Assembly (NCBI RefSeq): GCF_958450345.1
Contig: NC_088780.1
Location: 113,782,226 to 113,846,225, forward strand
DNA: 64,000 nt
Direction: 5' to 3'
From: Calliphora vicina
Taxonomy: Eukaryota; Arthropoda; Insecta; Diptera; Calliphoridae
Shown: positions 10,577 to 23,200 of the stretch, piece by piece
Position numbering within the stretch: position 1 is the stretch's first letter
Layout: each line of letters begins with the position of its first letter
Position numbers and translations under genes: made by a program
The notes under the pieces: generated by a model
What the model was told of the DNA's origin: nothing
The model's database searches: none
The model's input: only the letters and a program-made list of their open reading frames with translations

Positions 10577-11656
10577 ATATGAGGGATTTCACGTCAAGTG
10601 AACCTTTAAGAGCTTTTTGGTCTCGTAGTGGGATGCGAGTGGAATATCTATCAAAATAAATATTTTGTAAGTCAAGACATACAATTTTTGTGTTAGAACA
10701 TTTATTTTGATACTATCCCACTCGCATCCCACTACGAGACCAAAAAGCTCTTAACGGAATAGACCTAAGCTTTCTTTTGAGCAAAAAAAAAAAAAAATTT
10801 AAAAAGGGCCCCTTTTGAAAAAATTTTCGATTTTGCCAAAAAAAAAATCAAAAATTGTACATCTTGAGTTACAAAACATTTATTTTGCTATATATCCCAC
10901 TCGCATCCCACTAAGCGACCAAAAAGATCTTAAAGGACTAGACCCAAGCTTTCATTTGAGCAAAAAAAATTTTAAAAAGGGCCCATTTTGGAAAAAAAGT
11001 TCGATTTTGAAAAAAAAATAAAAACATTTATTTTGAAAGATATCCCACTCGCATCCCACTAAGCCACCAAATAGGTCTAAAAGGAAAATATCCAAGCTTT
11101 CTTTTGAGCAAAAAAAAAAAAATATTAAAAAAGGGTCCATTTTGAAAAAAAAAGTCAAGAAAGTTTTTGATTTTGCAAAAAAAGTCAAAAATTGCATGTT
11201 TTGAGTTACAAAACATTTTTTTTTTTGATAGATATCAAACTCGCATCCCACTAAGCGACCAAATAGGTCGTCAAGGAAAATATCTAAGCTTTATTTTAAG
11301 AAAAAAAGGGCCCATTTTGAAAAAAAAGTTAAAAATGTTTTTGATTTCGGAAAAAAAATATTAAAATTTTTTTATTTTTTTTTAAATATTTTTGTTCGAA
11401 AGATTGAAGAAATAGCTATCTAAACTATTTGGAACACATTTTGCTAAGAACAATAGGTAATAAGTTACATGGATGAGAAAAATCACATGTTTGGTCAAAT
11501 TTTGACCCCCTCTAACTGAGAGAGTTCTGGACCGATCTTGTTGAAAAATTGTGTCTGAATTACTATTCTACTAGTAGGTCTAACCTTGGTGTAAATTTCA
11601 TCCCGATCGGAAGACATCGATTTTAAAAGTTGGTTCACTTGACGTGAAATCCCCCA
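10577..11656. mobile_element. Non-autonomous element with internal tandem array
   Basis: The inverted ends share GGGATTTCACGTCAAGTGAA (left 10583-10604, right 11632-11653), with weaker matching to about 10577 and 11656. Inside, a unit containing CCACTCGCATCCCACTA, then GACC.AA, TTAA and AAGCTTTC, recurs about four times in one orientation (near 10715, 10897, 11043 and 11236) with one inverted copy near 10620. Unit spacing is about 150-190 bp. The short open frames here on both strands are by-products of the array. Flanks are TA-rich, so the target duplication is unclear. Confidence 0.75.
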
Positions 11657-13164
11657 TATTTATTATCAGAAAAAAACAAAAACAAAAGAACAATTCAGTA
11701 ATTAACAAAACTATTTTTGAAAGAGTATGCGTAAATTTTACGCAGATTATCTTTCTAGGGTTAAAATTCCATAATCTTTGGTTTTCCTTTATAAAAGTTT
11801 CAGATAGAGGCAGACATCGTCCTAATACCAGTATCTACTTCTGTGACAGGGGCAATAGACACAACATAACATTGTAAGTAAAAAACAATATTAACAAGTA
11901 GAGTCGTTAAATTGGGTTAATATCGGGTATCGTGGAAACATAACATAAAAGTTGACTTTTAATTGTCAACTGGTATTCAGAATTAATTAAACTATTTCGG
12001 GTCAATCAATCAATCGGAACCGTAACCATATTTCAGAACACCAATTTTGTAATTTTGCAGAGAATGTCAGATATATCGATTTATGGAATGCATTTCATCT
12101 TTGGGAATTTATAGTCAACGTAAATGCGTATATCGCCTAACATTAACACATGAACAATTCCCATTAACATTATTATTATTTCCAAAAAAATAAATATTTT
12201 TTCTTTAATAATACATAATATATTTCTTTAAATAACATTAATTTAAATCATTTAATACTATTGTAACAATACAAATAAATAATATTGTATATTTTTTATA
12301 GTCATATAAACCATCAACACATTATTTTGCACTTAAAGTTTTTTGTATCAGCCTCTGTATTTAACATTAATTTTGTAAATAATTTGAATAAACAACAATT
12401 ATAGAACTAAACAAAAACAAGTTAAAATAAAAATAAAAATACGAACAAAAACATACACAATAATGAAGAACATTATGAAATAAATTATTATATTGAATTA
12501 AACTAAATTAACAAACAACAAAATCTTAAAAGAAAATTACACTCGGCTACATTTTCATACATTAAATAAATATAAAAAAATTAAAAAAAAAACAAAGTAC
12601 ACGCATAAAATACATTATTAAAAATATTAAGATTAACAAATAACAAAACAAATTGCTAAAAAGAAAATTTTATTAAGAAAAGAAAGACCGAAATTAAAAA
12701 ATAAAAAAAAATAATGTGAAAACAAACAAAAATCTACTATTTAGTTTTGCAAGCAAATAAAATTGAATAACATAACAATGAAAGTAAATAAAACAAATGT
12801 TAACAATGACAAATTATGATAAAAATAATCAGTTGTTTTATTGTGTAATCAAAGGATTAAGCTCATTCCGTGTATAGTAGACAATCTATTTAAATTCTCT
12901 GGTATATTAAAAGAATACTTTCCAAAATGTTTGAAAATTTAAAGGATTTTAATAACTGTTTATACTACCGGAATAAATAATGGAATTTAATGGAAATTGG
13001 AAAAGATTTTTGCACAAATGTGAACAAATTACATTTGACTTCTTGTTTTCAATTCAATAGTGTCTTCGTATATAAGTTTTTTAGTTTTATACCCAAAGTT
13101 TTTGTCAAACGAAGGAGGACAATCTCTAGAAATGAAAACTAATTTTTGTTTTCTATTTTCAGGA
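11657..13164. other. AT-rich intergenic DNA, nothing recognised
   Basis: About 1.5 kb dominated by A-rich runs and AAC/AAT strings. No conserved frame, RNA gene or bounded repeat is visible. Confidence 0.5.
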
Positions 13165-13425
13165 CGAAAAATTGTGAGTGATTTTCGGAAGTGTGTCTTA
13201 TGTAGGAGCTATGAGCAATAATGGAAACTTATTTTTGTTAAATTATATTTGTATTACAAAATTTTTAAGAGATTTATGCCGCACTAATTATGGACCGATC
13301 ATCATAAAGTTGGGAGACATGTCTTCCGTATACCTATATAAATTAAACATTTATGTCCAATAGAGCTATATTTCGGGTGGACATTTGTAATTTACGCACA
13401 AGGTTTACATCGACAGCCAGACGTT
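13165..13425 (+). repeat. Fragment of TATACCCTACACC dispersed repeat
   Basis: The blocks GTGATTTTCGGAAGTG, GGAGCTATGA and GCACAAGGTTTACAT follow the same order as in the fuller copy at 16776-17541. The (GGAC) tract and the right end are missing. The 61-codon frame here is not a gene. Confidence 0.7.
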
Positions 13426-13708
13426 AAACATTTAATTTTCATTAATAATTAACATTTTTTAAAAAGTGAATAATTCCCTTATAGAAACAAATTGTGTATT
13501 GTTTAGGGTTTGTGTGTACCCTTGAATAAAGATACAAATATTACGAAGGCTTTCGTAGACATGTATGAAGAATATTTTATAATAAACATGGTTCCAAAAG
13601 CGTGATATATCCCTGAAGTTGCATGTAATTATTGTTACAAGTTTTTACAATGATCTATGCAGGGTTTTTTTTTTCGAATTACAATGTATTTAACATTTTT
13701 ATTTATTT

Positions 13709-15450
13709 AAAGCTAAGTCTACACGATATGTTGAATCAGCATTTTCCAAAAATTTTTAAGGTACAAAGTGATCTTTATGAGCTATTGAAAGTGCCTAGGT
13801 ACGATCAGATTGCATTGATATGTTCACAAGAGTTGTTCAGCTTTACCGTAGCTACAACTTTGGCAAATATTGTTAGTGAACAATTAGGAATCCCTGTAAG
13901 TTATTCTAAAAAAAGTGAAACAAAAAATTTGCTTCCTATATTTTTTTTCAAAAAAGGCCACGAAAAATTTATTTTGTTGGCAAAAATTGTAAACAAAATT
14001 TGTTTTGTTGAGTCTTAGCTATATAATTGCCATATATAGTAAAGCGGTATCACCAAGTTTGAATTCGCTGTTGGTTAAAAACTGATGACGCGTTTTTTGA
14101 GATCCCACTGATTGAACCTATACTGTTCAGTCCGTGTGTTTTTCCAAAATTCTTTACTTGTTGCGCAGTGTAATTAGCCCTTTGGTATTTGGAAATTCGA
14201 GAAAAAATTTGTAAGTAAGAAAGTATAGTCAGTCAAGTACTGTGTAATAATTGCGCTAGATATCAAGAACGCCTTCAATTCGGCGGAATGATACAATATA
14301 AATTCGTCTCTGCAGAATTTGATCGTTCCAGAGTACCTTATACCAATAGTAAAAGATTACATTTCCGATAGAACACTGTGGTATGTGACGTACAATGGTA
14401 TTGAGTCCCAAAACATTTCGGCGGGTGTTCCGCAAGAATCGGTCCTAGGCCCATTAATATGGAACATCATATACGATGGTGTGTTCAGGCTCCAAGTATC
14501 GGATGAGGTGAAAATTTTTGAATTCGCGGATGATGTGGCAGTAAAAGTCCAAGCTCGGAATCTAGAAGATGTGCAGATAGACGCAAACGAGGTCATTAGA
14601 ACCATCAAGAAGTGGCTGGTAAAATCGAACCTCAAACTTGCAGAACACAAAACAGAGGCCGCAGAAGAGCAAATTAAGTCCTAAGGATCCAAGTTGGAAG
14701 AAGTGAAATTGTTTCCACGGAAGCAATAAAATATCTGGACGTGATCATTGATAACCGACTAAATTTTAAACGGAATATTGAGTACTCACGCCAAAAGGCT
14801 ACTAAAGTCGTGAATTCGTTGGCGAGAAATATAGGAGGCCCAAGGCAAAGCCGCAGAATACTTCTATCGAGAGTAGCAAACTCTATACTGCTAATGGGTC
14901 ACCTATCTGGAATAGTTCACTAAAATGCACCTCCAGGAAGGACATGATGTCCATTTTCCGTAGAAGTTGTCTACGCGTATGCAGCGGATATAGCAACATA
15001 CATATCTTTTGATGCATCATGTGTAGTTGCGGGCATAAACTAATTACTGCAGTTCAAGAATGTCCAATGCATCAATCATCAGCAAGAAATTGCTGATTTT
15101 ATAGGAGAACGAACTGCAGATGAATGCAAAGCTAAATTTAAAACAAACTAAAGCAAAAGCAAACAACAATGAGAATTTTTAACTCAATTTGTTTCATTTT
15201 TATTTCGATAATTTATTTAATAATTAATTTGACATTTTGAAACAAATGTTCATACGACTCAACATACTAATATGTCTGTTGAGTCTGAAAAAACATATAG
15301 TGTAGATACAACAATTGTATGCTAACTCATATGTTGATCGTGTAGACACCTAACATTTTGAATATGCTGATAGAGGCATTTGTTGTTATTTTAAAGCATA
15401 TGCGTTTAAGCATACATTTGCTGATTCAACATATCATGTAGACTAAGCTT
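13709..15450. mobile_element. DNA element with 35-bp inverted ends, invaded by a LINE
   Basis: The left end includes GTCTACACGATATGTTGAAT (from about 13717), and the right end read inward has GTCTACATGATATGTTGAAT; about 35 bp match with few differences. Related GTGTAGA and GTTGA blocks recur at 15255-15420. TTAA lies just outside both ends, which would fit a piggyBac-type site but is not proof. The interior at 13740-13895 has an open frame (QSDLYELLKVPRYDQIALIC and onward) ending at a splice-donor-like CCTGTAAGT; its origin is not recognised. An R1-clade fragment occupies 14240-15050. Confidence 0.6.
14240..15050 (+). pseudogene. R1-clade non-LTR retrotransposon reverse transcriptase relic
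   Basis: The fragments run in order: ALDIKNAFNS, then NISAGVPQESVLGPLIWNI, FEFADDVAVKV (the catalytic FADD block), IRTIKKWL, LKLAEHKTEA, IKYLDVIIDNRLNFK, NIGGPRQSRR, FRRSCLRVCSGY and FDASCVVAGI. This is the palm-to-thumb part of an R1/I-group LINE reverse transcriptase and the start of the region after it. At least two frame changes and stop codons break it (near 14685 and 14920), and both ends are missing. It lies within the 13709-15450 inverted-repeat element, so it is a secondary insertion. Confidence 0.85.
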
Positions 15451-15989
15451 AAGAAATCAAAACTTCTTTGTTTTGATTTCTTAGTTTTGTATTGCCCCAA
15501 ATCGGTAGTGTTTGTTTTCGATAAGAGATTACAAATCGAGTACGACTTCGAGTAGATACGTTTCGATAACGATTGCCGTTATCCACGTTAACTACATTTC
15601 GATGAAGAAGTACTCGATTTCGAATGCGATTATTTGCCCCTATATCCAATAAAATATTTGTATCCAGTTGAAGCGAAGAACATATTCTTGATATTCGGTC
15701 TACTTTTGCCAAACTCAGCCGAATACCACACTAATGAATAATCAATATACAGCCAATTATTAAAATAAATTCCCCGGGAGTTTTTTCCCTTTTCTTTTTT
15801 AACATAAAATTTGAATAGGAAAAATGAGAAAAAACTCCAGACCAAACAGTAGTGTCCAGTATATTTCTAACCCGTATTTTGAATAAGGAAATTTATGTAA
15901 TTTTTATAATGTGTTAATGTGTGGAGCTTACCTGGAATTGAATCATACAACGACTTAATGTTAATATACAAAACTGAAGATCAAGCTTC

Positions 15990-16550
15990 ATTGATCGCTA
16001 TAAACTGTTGTCTAGAAGCGAAAACTTTGCGAGCCAGCCATCCCCAAACATTTTCAATAATATTAAGATCAGGCGAATAGGGAGGCCGAACTAGCATTTT
16101 GATTCTGGAACCATGATTTTAACACCCGGGCAGTGTGAATTGGTTCATTGTCATGCACGGCAAGTCTCTGAAAAAGTTATTGAAGTATGGAAAAGCTTGC
16201 TGCAGCACTTCAATAAATCAATTTTCGTTCATGGTGGTGGATAAAAATTGTAGTTAGCAAGTGCCATAATAGGAGATTGCGCCCCACACCACTCGGCTAT
16301 ATGGTGCTTCTAAATTACATTTTTTCTCATCTGTGAAAACGAGATCGTTTATAAAACTCCAGGTGTTCCTCTTTGCGGGCGTTTTTTAGGGGCGGTTTCT
16401 TTTTTAATTTTAGTCGCTTTAAATGCTTTGCTTTTGAAATTACACCTTGTACTGTTCTAACGCTTGCTGAAACACCAGTTTTGGCATTTTTGATGCGGCT
16501 TTTCATAATTATCCGTAGGTTGACTCATTTCGTAAAAAAATATGCACAAC
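15990..16550 (-). pseudogene. Tc1-like transposase relic
   Basis: On the minus strand the pieces read TGVSASVRTVQGVISKAKHL, then KRLKLKKKPPLKNARKEE, FTDEKKCNLEAP (first catalytic Asp region), VVWGAISYYG, and finally YSPDLNIIENVWGWLARKVF (Asp and Glu of the DDE end). The order and motifs match Tc1-like transposases of the group with IENVWGWLAR. Several frameshifts and stops break it. No clear inverted repeats were found around it. Confidence 0.85.
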
Positions 16551-16775
16551 ATTTCGGCTTCATTTAAGGCCTTTCCTTGACCTATTTAAACGAATTCTAA
16601 TTTAAAATGCTCAAATTGCAGTAACAACTATTATTTTCTAAGATTTCGCGACCGCTGAACTTTATACTGGAGGTGATATTTAAGTGACGCAAAAAAAGTT
16701 CACGAATTTTTGGTAATCACAAAACAAAATAAAATAGAACAAAACTTATAACGGTTTGTTAATAAACAAAAATAA

Positions 16776-17541
16776 CAAGTAAGAAAGTATGGTCGGTCAA
16801 GCCCGACCATATAATACCCTACACCAAGTAAATGAGTAAAAATATTTTTCTTTTAAAATATCAATAATTTATATTTTTGAGTGATTTTCGGAAGTGGGCC
16901 TTATATGGGGGCTATGACCAATTATGAACCGATCGCCATAAAATTAGGTCGTGTGATTTATGTCTATATTAAAGTTAATTATGTTGAATTTTGTGTGTAT
17001 ACCAACATTTTTAAGCGATTTATGCACGTTAAAGTGATTTTCGGAAGCGGGTCTATATGGGAGCTATGACTAATTATGGACCGATCCTTACAAAATTTGG
17101 TGACATGAATTTTGTATATATAAAACTTATTTGGAGCGAAATTTGTGTAGATACATAGATAAATTAAACATTTATGACCGATAGAGTCCAATTTCGAGGG
17201 GACATTTGTATGGGGGCTAGGTGAAATAATGGACCGATTTCAGCCAGTTTCAATAGGGTTGGTCCTTGGGCCGAAAAAGTAATATGTACCAAATTTGATC
17301 GACATATCTTCAAAATTGCGACCTGTACTCTGCGCACAAGGTTTACATGGACAGCCAGCCAGCCAACCAGACGGACGGACGGACGGACGGACGGACGGAC
17401 GGACATCGTTTATTCGACTCAGAAAGTGATTCTAAGTCGATCGGTATACTTTAAGGTGGGTGTTAGACTAATATTATTGGGCGTTACAAACATCTGCACA
17501 AACGCATAATACCCTCCCCACTATGGTGGTGTAGGGTATAA
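16776..17541 (+). repeat. Longest copy of TATACCCTACACC dispersed repeat
   Basis: It starts with AAGTAAGAAAGTATGGTCGG and ATAATACCCTACACCA and ends CTATGGTGGTGTAGGGTATA, so ACCCTACACCA appears inverted at both ends. Inside are GTGATTTTCGGAAG (twice), GCACAAGGTTTACATGGACA, a (GGAC)n tract at 17372-17403 and GTCGATCGGTATACTTTAAG. Partial copies are at 13165-13425 and 37706-37975, and a head fragment at 14205-14240. No protein is encoded. The class is not assigned. Confidence 0.8.
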
Positions 17542-20296
17542 AAACAGTACAAATTGTTAACAAACATTTCAGGAAATGTTAAAGAAATAAAAAGCGATTG
17601 GCGAGGAGTGCATAATACTTAAGACAGACAGACATGTTCTTGCCAATAAATTCAAAAGACTTAAGACACAAACGCCAGAGTAAATAATGAAGCGAGAGAT
17701 AGTGAATGAGAGAGAGATAAAGAGAAAAACCATTTCTATTAGCAATACGAAAGACTTAAGCCACAAACTGGAAAATATTAAAACAACAAACCGAGCGTCT
17801 ATAAAAAGACTTAAGACACATAATTCTAGCAATTTTTCTAGAATTATTTCAAATATATCAGGGATGGAAAATTTGGTAAAAGTGATATTTTTGCTCCGAT
17901 TTAAAAAAGGCACTAGTACGAATTAGGGTTTGCAATACCGAATTCGGTAGTAACGAAATTGTAGAAATTCTACCCATTTCGAAATTCTTAAGCAATTTTT
18001 TATTGTTTTATATACTTTTATTTAGTTATATTAACAACAAAATAAATAAGAATTAAATTCTGTAATATAATAGAACACAAATTAAAAATTATTCATTATT
18101 ATTACAATGCAATTGAAATTTAGTACATACACGCAGAGAAAAAATATAGTTGTGCATGTTTACTGCAACCATTTCAATATTGTTAGAAGTTTTTTAACAA
18201 TATTACAGTCACAGTAACTATTTACACGATTTTGTTATGTATTTGTTGCTAATTCCCAATTTTTCATTGTTGCTTTACAGTGAATATTCGTTGAGTATAT
18301 TAAATAGTCAATTGTATTCTTTGAAATATTTTGCCATTCTTTATTTTGCCATTATTTAAATGTTCATTGCCTAATTTTACCCGCGGCTAACAATTCCAGA
18401 ACTGCTGATTTATTAATTAAATATGGCAATTCCATTATGTCGAACGTGACCGACAAACACGCGAGTACTAACTTATCCTCTCAACAATAAATTTCAGTGA
18501 ATTTATCAATAATTAAATTGGGAATTTAGCACATAAAAACACAGTCTTACTAAAAAACGGATTTTTATTAATTACCCCTATAATTGGTGCTAAAGTTGCT
18601 TTTGGTAATTTTTTTGTTTCCAAGAAAACTGCAAAAATCAAAGAATTCACAGGGGACACAAAAAGATGTGGTTTTGATGTCTCTTGAAAATGGTTTTTAT
18701 TTAACTCAAAAATGATTTACACTTTTTTTAAATTTAATTTTAATCACTGTCCAACGGGATATTTTTTTCCATAATAATATTTATGTTGTTTCTGTTGCTC
18801 TTTTTACGAAATTCACATAATAACTACAATTGTAATCGTAAAGTGCTATGTCCTTTTCTAATAAGTGTTGAAAATAAAAAAAAAAACAGTATGAAACTAG
18901 AGTATTCCAGTATATTATATATTTCCTAATGAAGTTCTAACTATGTGCACATGTTGTGATGAGAAAGTGGAGTACATGTATTCTGCTTAAATGTTTTGGT
19001 TCTTGAAGGGTATGTACCCACCAATAATATTAAAATATACGATAAACCTTATAAAACTTTTCTGAAAGGATGACTAAATAGATCATATAAGGGCCATTAA
19101 CGATAAGGAAGGTATCAATCTCTGAGGAGTCAATATGAATCAACGATAATGATCTTCTGAAATACACTTATATTAATTAATGTGATTCTCTTTTAACTTA
19201 AAAACGAAAAAATTATTTTAAAAATTACTTAAAAAGTAACTGTATAGATAAACGTTGTATGTAGTACATACATATTTGTATAATCTGTTTAATCAAAAAT
19301 AAATCTTCTATAAAAATGAAAACATAAATTTTTAAGTTTAAATAGAAATAAAGAGCAAAAAAAAACATATGATATTTGAGAATAAAATCGAACACTCAAA
19401 AGAGACCGGTAATTATCCTCATCTTTCTTATATTTACTCTTTAATTTAATTGCTAGACAAGACATTGACAATTTTTCAAAAATTACAGTTATAAATAAAA
19501 TAAATTAAAAATTCTACTCACGTTACTCTCTGTTTTTTGGGTTGTTACTTTTGTATGTTTTTGGTATGTGAGCGCATTGACCATTTAGTTAACTTAACGA
19601 ATATATATGTATATACGTTGCAAGCCAAGTCAAGACATACCAAAACAAAGCGAAACGAACTGAATGAAAAGAAATAAACCAACGTTAAGGCCAAGACTTG
19701 GTTGAGTTAAAACACACAGTATTAGTTTTAGTTTAAGAATAACCACGCTGCGGTAAACACGCGAATTTGAATGGATAAACAAAAGTGAAAAGAAAACCGA
19801 ATAAAAAACGCTTAATATTAACGAAACAAAAAGCTGATAGCGGTAAAGAAGTGGGGAACGGACGCATGCGCACATACCAAAACCAATAATAAAGTTAAAG
19901 TAAAACAAGTTTTCGATCGGTACAATTTCGCATGATACAAAAAAGTGATGACGCAGAGCAGTAAAGCCAGTGTGTGATGGCTGTAATTTTTGTTGTTGTT
20001 TTTTCTTTTAGTGTATCTGTGATAGTGCAATGAAATTTCTTAATATCTGAAAGTGATTCATTAAATTGTTTACCAAACGAATGAAAACATAATATTTTCT
20101 TTAAGAAAAATAATGAAAAAATGCACTAAAACAATAAAGAAAAACGAAAAAATAATTATAAATTTCAACTTTAATTAAACCTTATCAAATAAAACAAAAT
20201 AAGAAAGAAAAATATACCACGTAGTCACAAAAATACATACACTATTTTGTAGTGTATCTATAAATAATTTTCTTTATTTAATTAATTTCTGTTAAA
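17542..20296. other. Region upstream of knk
   Basis: No other gene was recognised. A fragment at 18128-18245 (AGAGAAAAAATATAGTTGT, then CATGTTTAC, GTTTTTTAACAATATTA) matches 32843-32950. The last few hundred bases probably hold the knk promoter and 5' UTR. No TATA box or initiator could be assigned with confidence. An in-frame TAA at 20279 precedes the knk ATG. Confidence 0.5.
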
Positions 20297-23200
20297 ATGA
20301 CATTGAATACGTTGTATTCAATAAGCGGAAGTCGTCGCAGTAGTGTAATTTTAAACAATTTAACAAATTTCAACTGGCATTGTTTATATGTAATTATAAT
20401 TGTATTATATTTACAATCTCCTTCACCAACGAGTAAGTTTCCAAACAATAGACTCAAAACAACTGCAGAATTCTTTCTTCTGTATTTGTAAATCTAACAA
20501 GTTTTTCTTGGTGTATTTAAGTTTCCCTTTCAAGTTTACTGGAGTAAAAAACAACAATAATAATTGTTATATATACAAAACAAAAACAAAACAGTAGAGA
20601 AGTAGATATTGAAAAAAAGAAATTCACTTTCGTGCGAAACTAGTGAAACTGGTCTACTACTAATGTTGTATAAAATTTATATTGTTAAAATAATATCGAC
20701 GTTACTTATTTGCTTGGTTGGTTGTATCATGTTTATATCATTTGATTTTTTTTATTCGCTAATTAAAAAACACACACAAATATTTTGTGATTTTTTAATA
20801 TTCACTGTTGGTTTTAATAGGTCGCCTTTAATAGTATTCAGAAAATAAAAATAAATTATATATTTGTGAGAAATTTTTTTTTTTATATAAAATTGCACAT
20901 GAATAGAAATTGTTTATATATACAATGTATAATATATATATATATATGTATATTATACATATATAAACATTGAATAAGAAATTTATAATAAATTCATTTA
21001 ATTCTGTCGAATATTTATACCCTGAGAACATTTTCTTATCAGTCAGCCCTTTCATTTATAATTACTTATTTTAATATGAACCAACCACAAACCAAACAAG
21101 TAAGATTTTGATGTGGAAATTTATGTTAATAATATACGAGTATAAATTATTTATTGACAATAACATATTTTTCTAATATAGGGATTATATAGCGGTTTAG
21201 GCCAATTAAAATTGATCCTCACAAAAGTTGGTAGAAATCATAGCTGTAACTTGTGAATAAAATACTAAATATAAATATTTTTTATATTATTTTAGTTTTT
21301 GTTTCCAATTATAAATATTTATTTTCCAAATTATTTATTAGTTAAATAATGTATTTGTCTAATTTATTAATAATATTTACAGTTAAATTTATCCATATTT
21401 ATATATTTTAAAACCAAATAAATTATAAATATAATCATTTTATATTAGTTTAATTAAATTATATTGATATTTTTTTATAAAATAGTAAAATTTTATATAT
21501 TCAAATAAAACAAAGTTGAATAAAATTTAAATTTATTTCATTTAGATACAAAAAAATCAACTAATTTCTTTGGAATATTTATTCAAACAACACACAAAAA
21601 ACTAAAATTATTCAAACAAAAAATGATTGAATAGAAATAATTCTAATAAAACTTTAGAAATATTTTTATTTCTCACAAATTTGAAACAAATAAATTTATT
21701 TTTCCAAAAATTACTGAATAGAAATAATTCTAATAAATGTTAAAGAATATTTTTATTTCACAATAATACTGATGTAAAATGTCTTCTGATTGCATTCTGA
21801 GTTGAAAAAGTTATTTTCAAAACGAATTACACATTTTTTTCAGACCCTAATTCTATGATATCTAATATTCTATTTTTAAAAACTACTACTTAATCATTGA
21901 TTATCACTAGAATATGAACACAGATTTATGGTTTCAATTGGAGGTTTATTATTAATTTAAATTGTGAAGAACAAAATTCATGAATTATTTTTGAAAACTG
22001 TTTTTAAAGTAACTAGTTGTTCAAAATGATCGTCTGACATGGCATTCCTCCTAGGGCTATTTATCGTTGAATTATTTTTGAGCATTGTTTTTGTTTTTTC
22101 ATAGAAAACGAAGGATCTTTTTCATAATCATCGGATAAAAAATCTTCATCGTCCGAGCTCATTTTCACACACAAAAATTTTTTTTTATAAAACTGTTCAA
22201 AAATTTGTTGTTAAAATATTTGACTTTATTTTCACAAATAAAATTATTCAAAGAAAATTTCTATGAATAAAAGTATTCTAAATTTTTTTGTTGAATATTT
22301 AAATATTTTTCTTTTTTTTGGAGAAATAAAATTATTCAAAGAAAATTGCTTTGAATAAAATCTATCAACAAATTTTCGAATAAATAAAATAATATTTCAT
22401 TTATAACTAGTTGAATAAACTAAATTAATATTTTATTTTTACTATAAAAATATAATTTGAAAATAATTACATGTTTTCATATTGATTAAAATATTTTAAA
22501 ATCTATTCATTATATATTGAATAAAATACAACTTATTGTTACTAAAATACAAATAATATTAGTATAATTTTATGAATGTTTATTCAAAACTTTTAAGTAA
22601 AATATATTAATATCGTATTCTATTTAAATCAAATAATATTTATTGCTTTATATTCTAAATAGATATATATTAATTAGTATCCTATTTTGAATAATATAGA
22701 ATGATTTCAATATAAATTTATTTTTTCAAATATAACTAAAATTCAAAAATAATTAAGTTTTTGGAAATATTTTGAATAAAAATATTCACAATTTACAGCT
22801 ATGGTAGAAATAAATATTTATGTTCATATAAAACTTGTTTATGTACAATTTCATCACAATATTAATTATTATAAAACAATAATGAATGTTCGTAATATTC
22901 TGTGGGTGGCCTTGTGTGGGGACTAGTGAATAATGTAGACCGATGTTTGCCATACTTTACAGTACAATTTCAGAGTACTTAGAACTAATTTGTGTTATTT
23001 TTGTTTGACAAAACGGAGTGTCTCGCCGCTATATATAATTCTCTATGACAAAAACTATTTCATTGAGTTAAAATAAATTGGAAACAATAGATAATTCATA
23101 TTTAATATAAATATCTTTGATGACAAAAGTGGGGTATATTCTGAACTTTATGACGTTGAGAAAAATATAACACAACTAAAAGTTAATATTTTTCATATAA

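Noticed and set aside
10815..11364. Several overlapping frames on both strands, 60-100 codons
   Set aside because: They recur because of the tandem array inside the transposon at 10577-11656 and repeat the same poly-Lys/Phe pattern.
14357..14650. 97-codon frame antisense to the reverse transcriptase relic
   Set aside because: Shadow of the R1-clade coding frame on the other strand.
17372..17403. GGAC tract as a CRISPR-like or functional array
   Set aside because: Simple microsatellite inside a dispersed eukaryotic repeat.
17687..17926. 79-codon frame upstream of knk
   Set aside because: Lys/Ile-rich, made of repeated AAGACTTAAG strings; no support as a gene.
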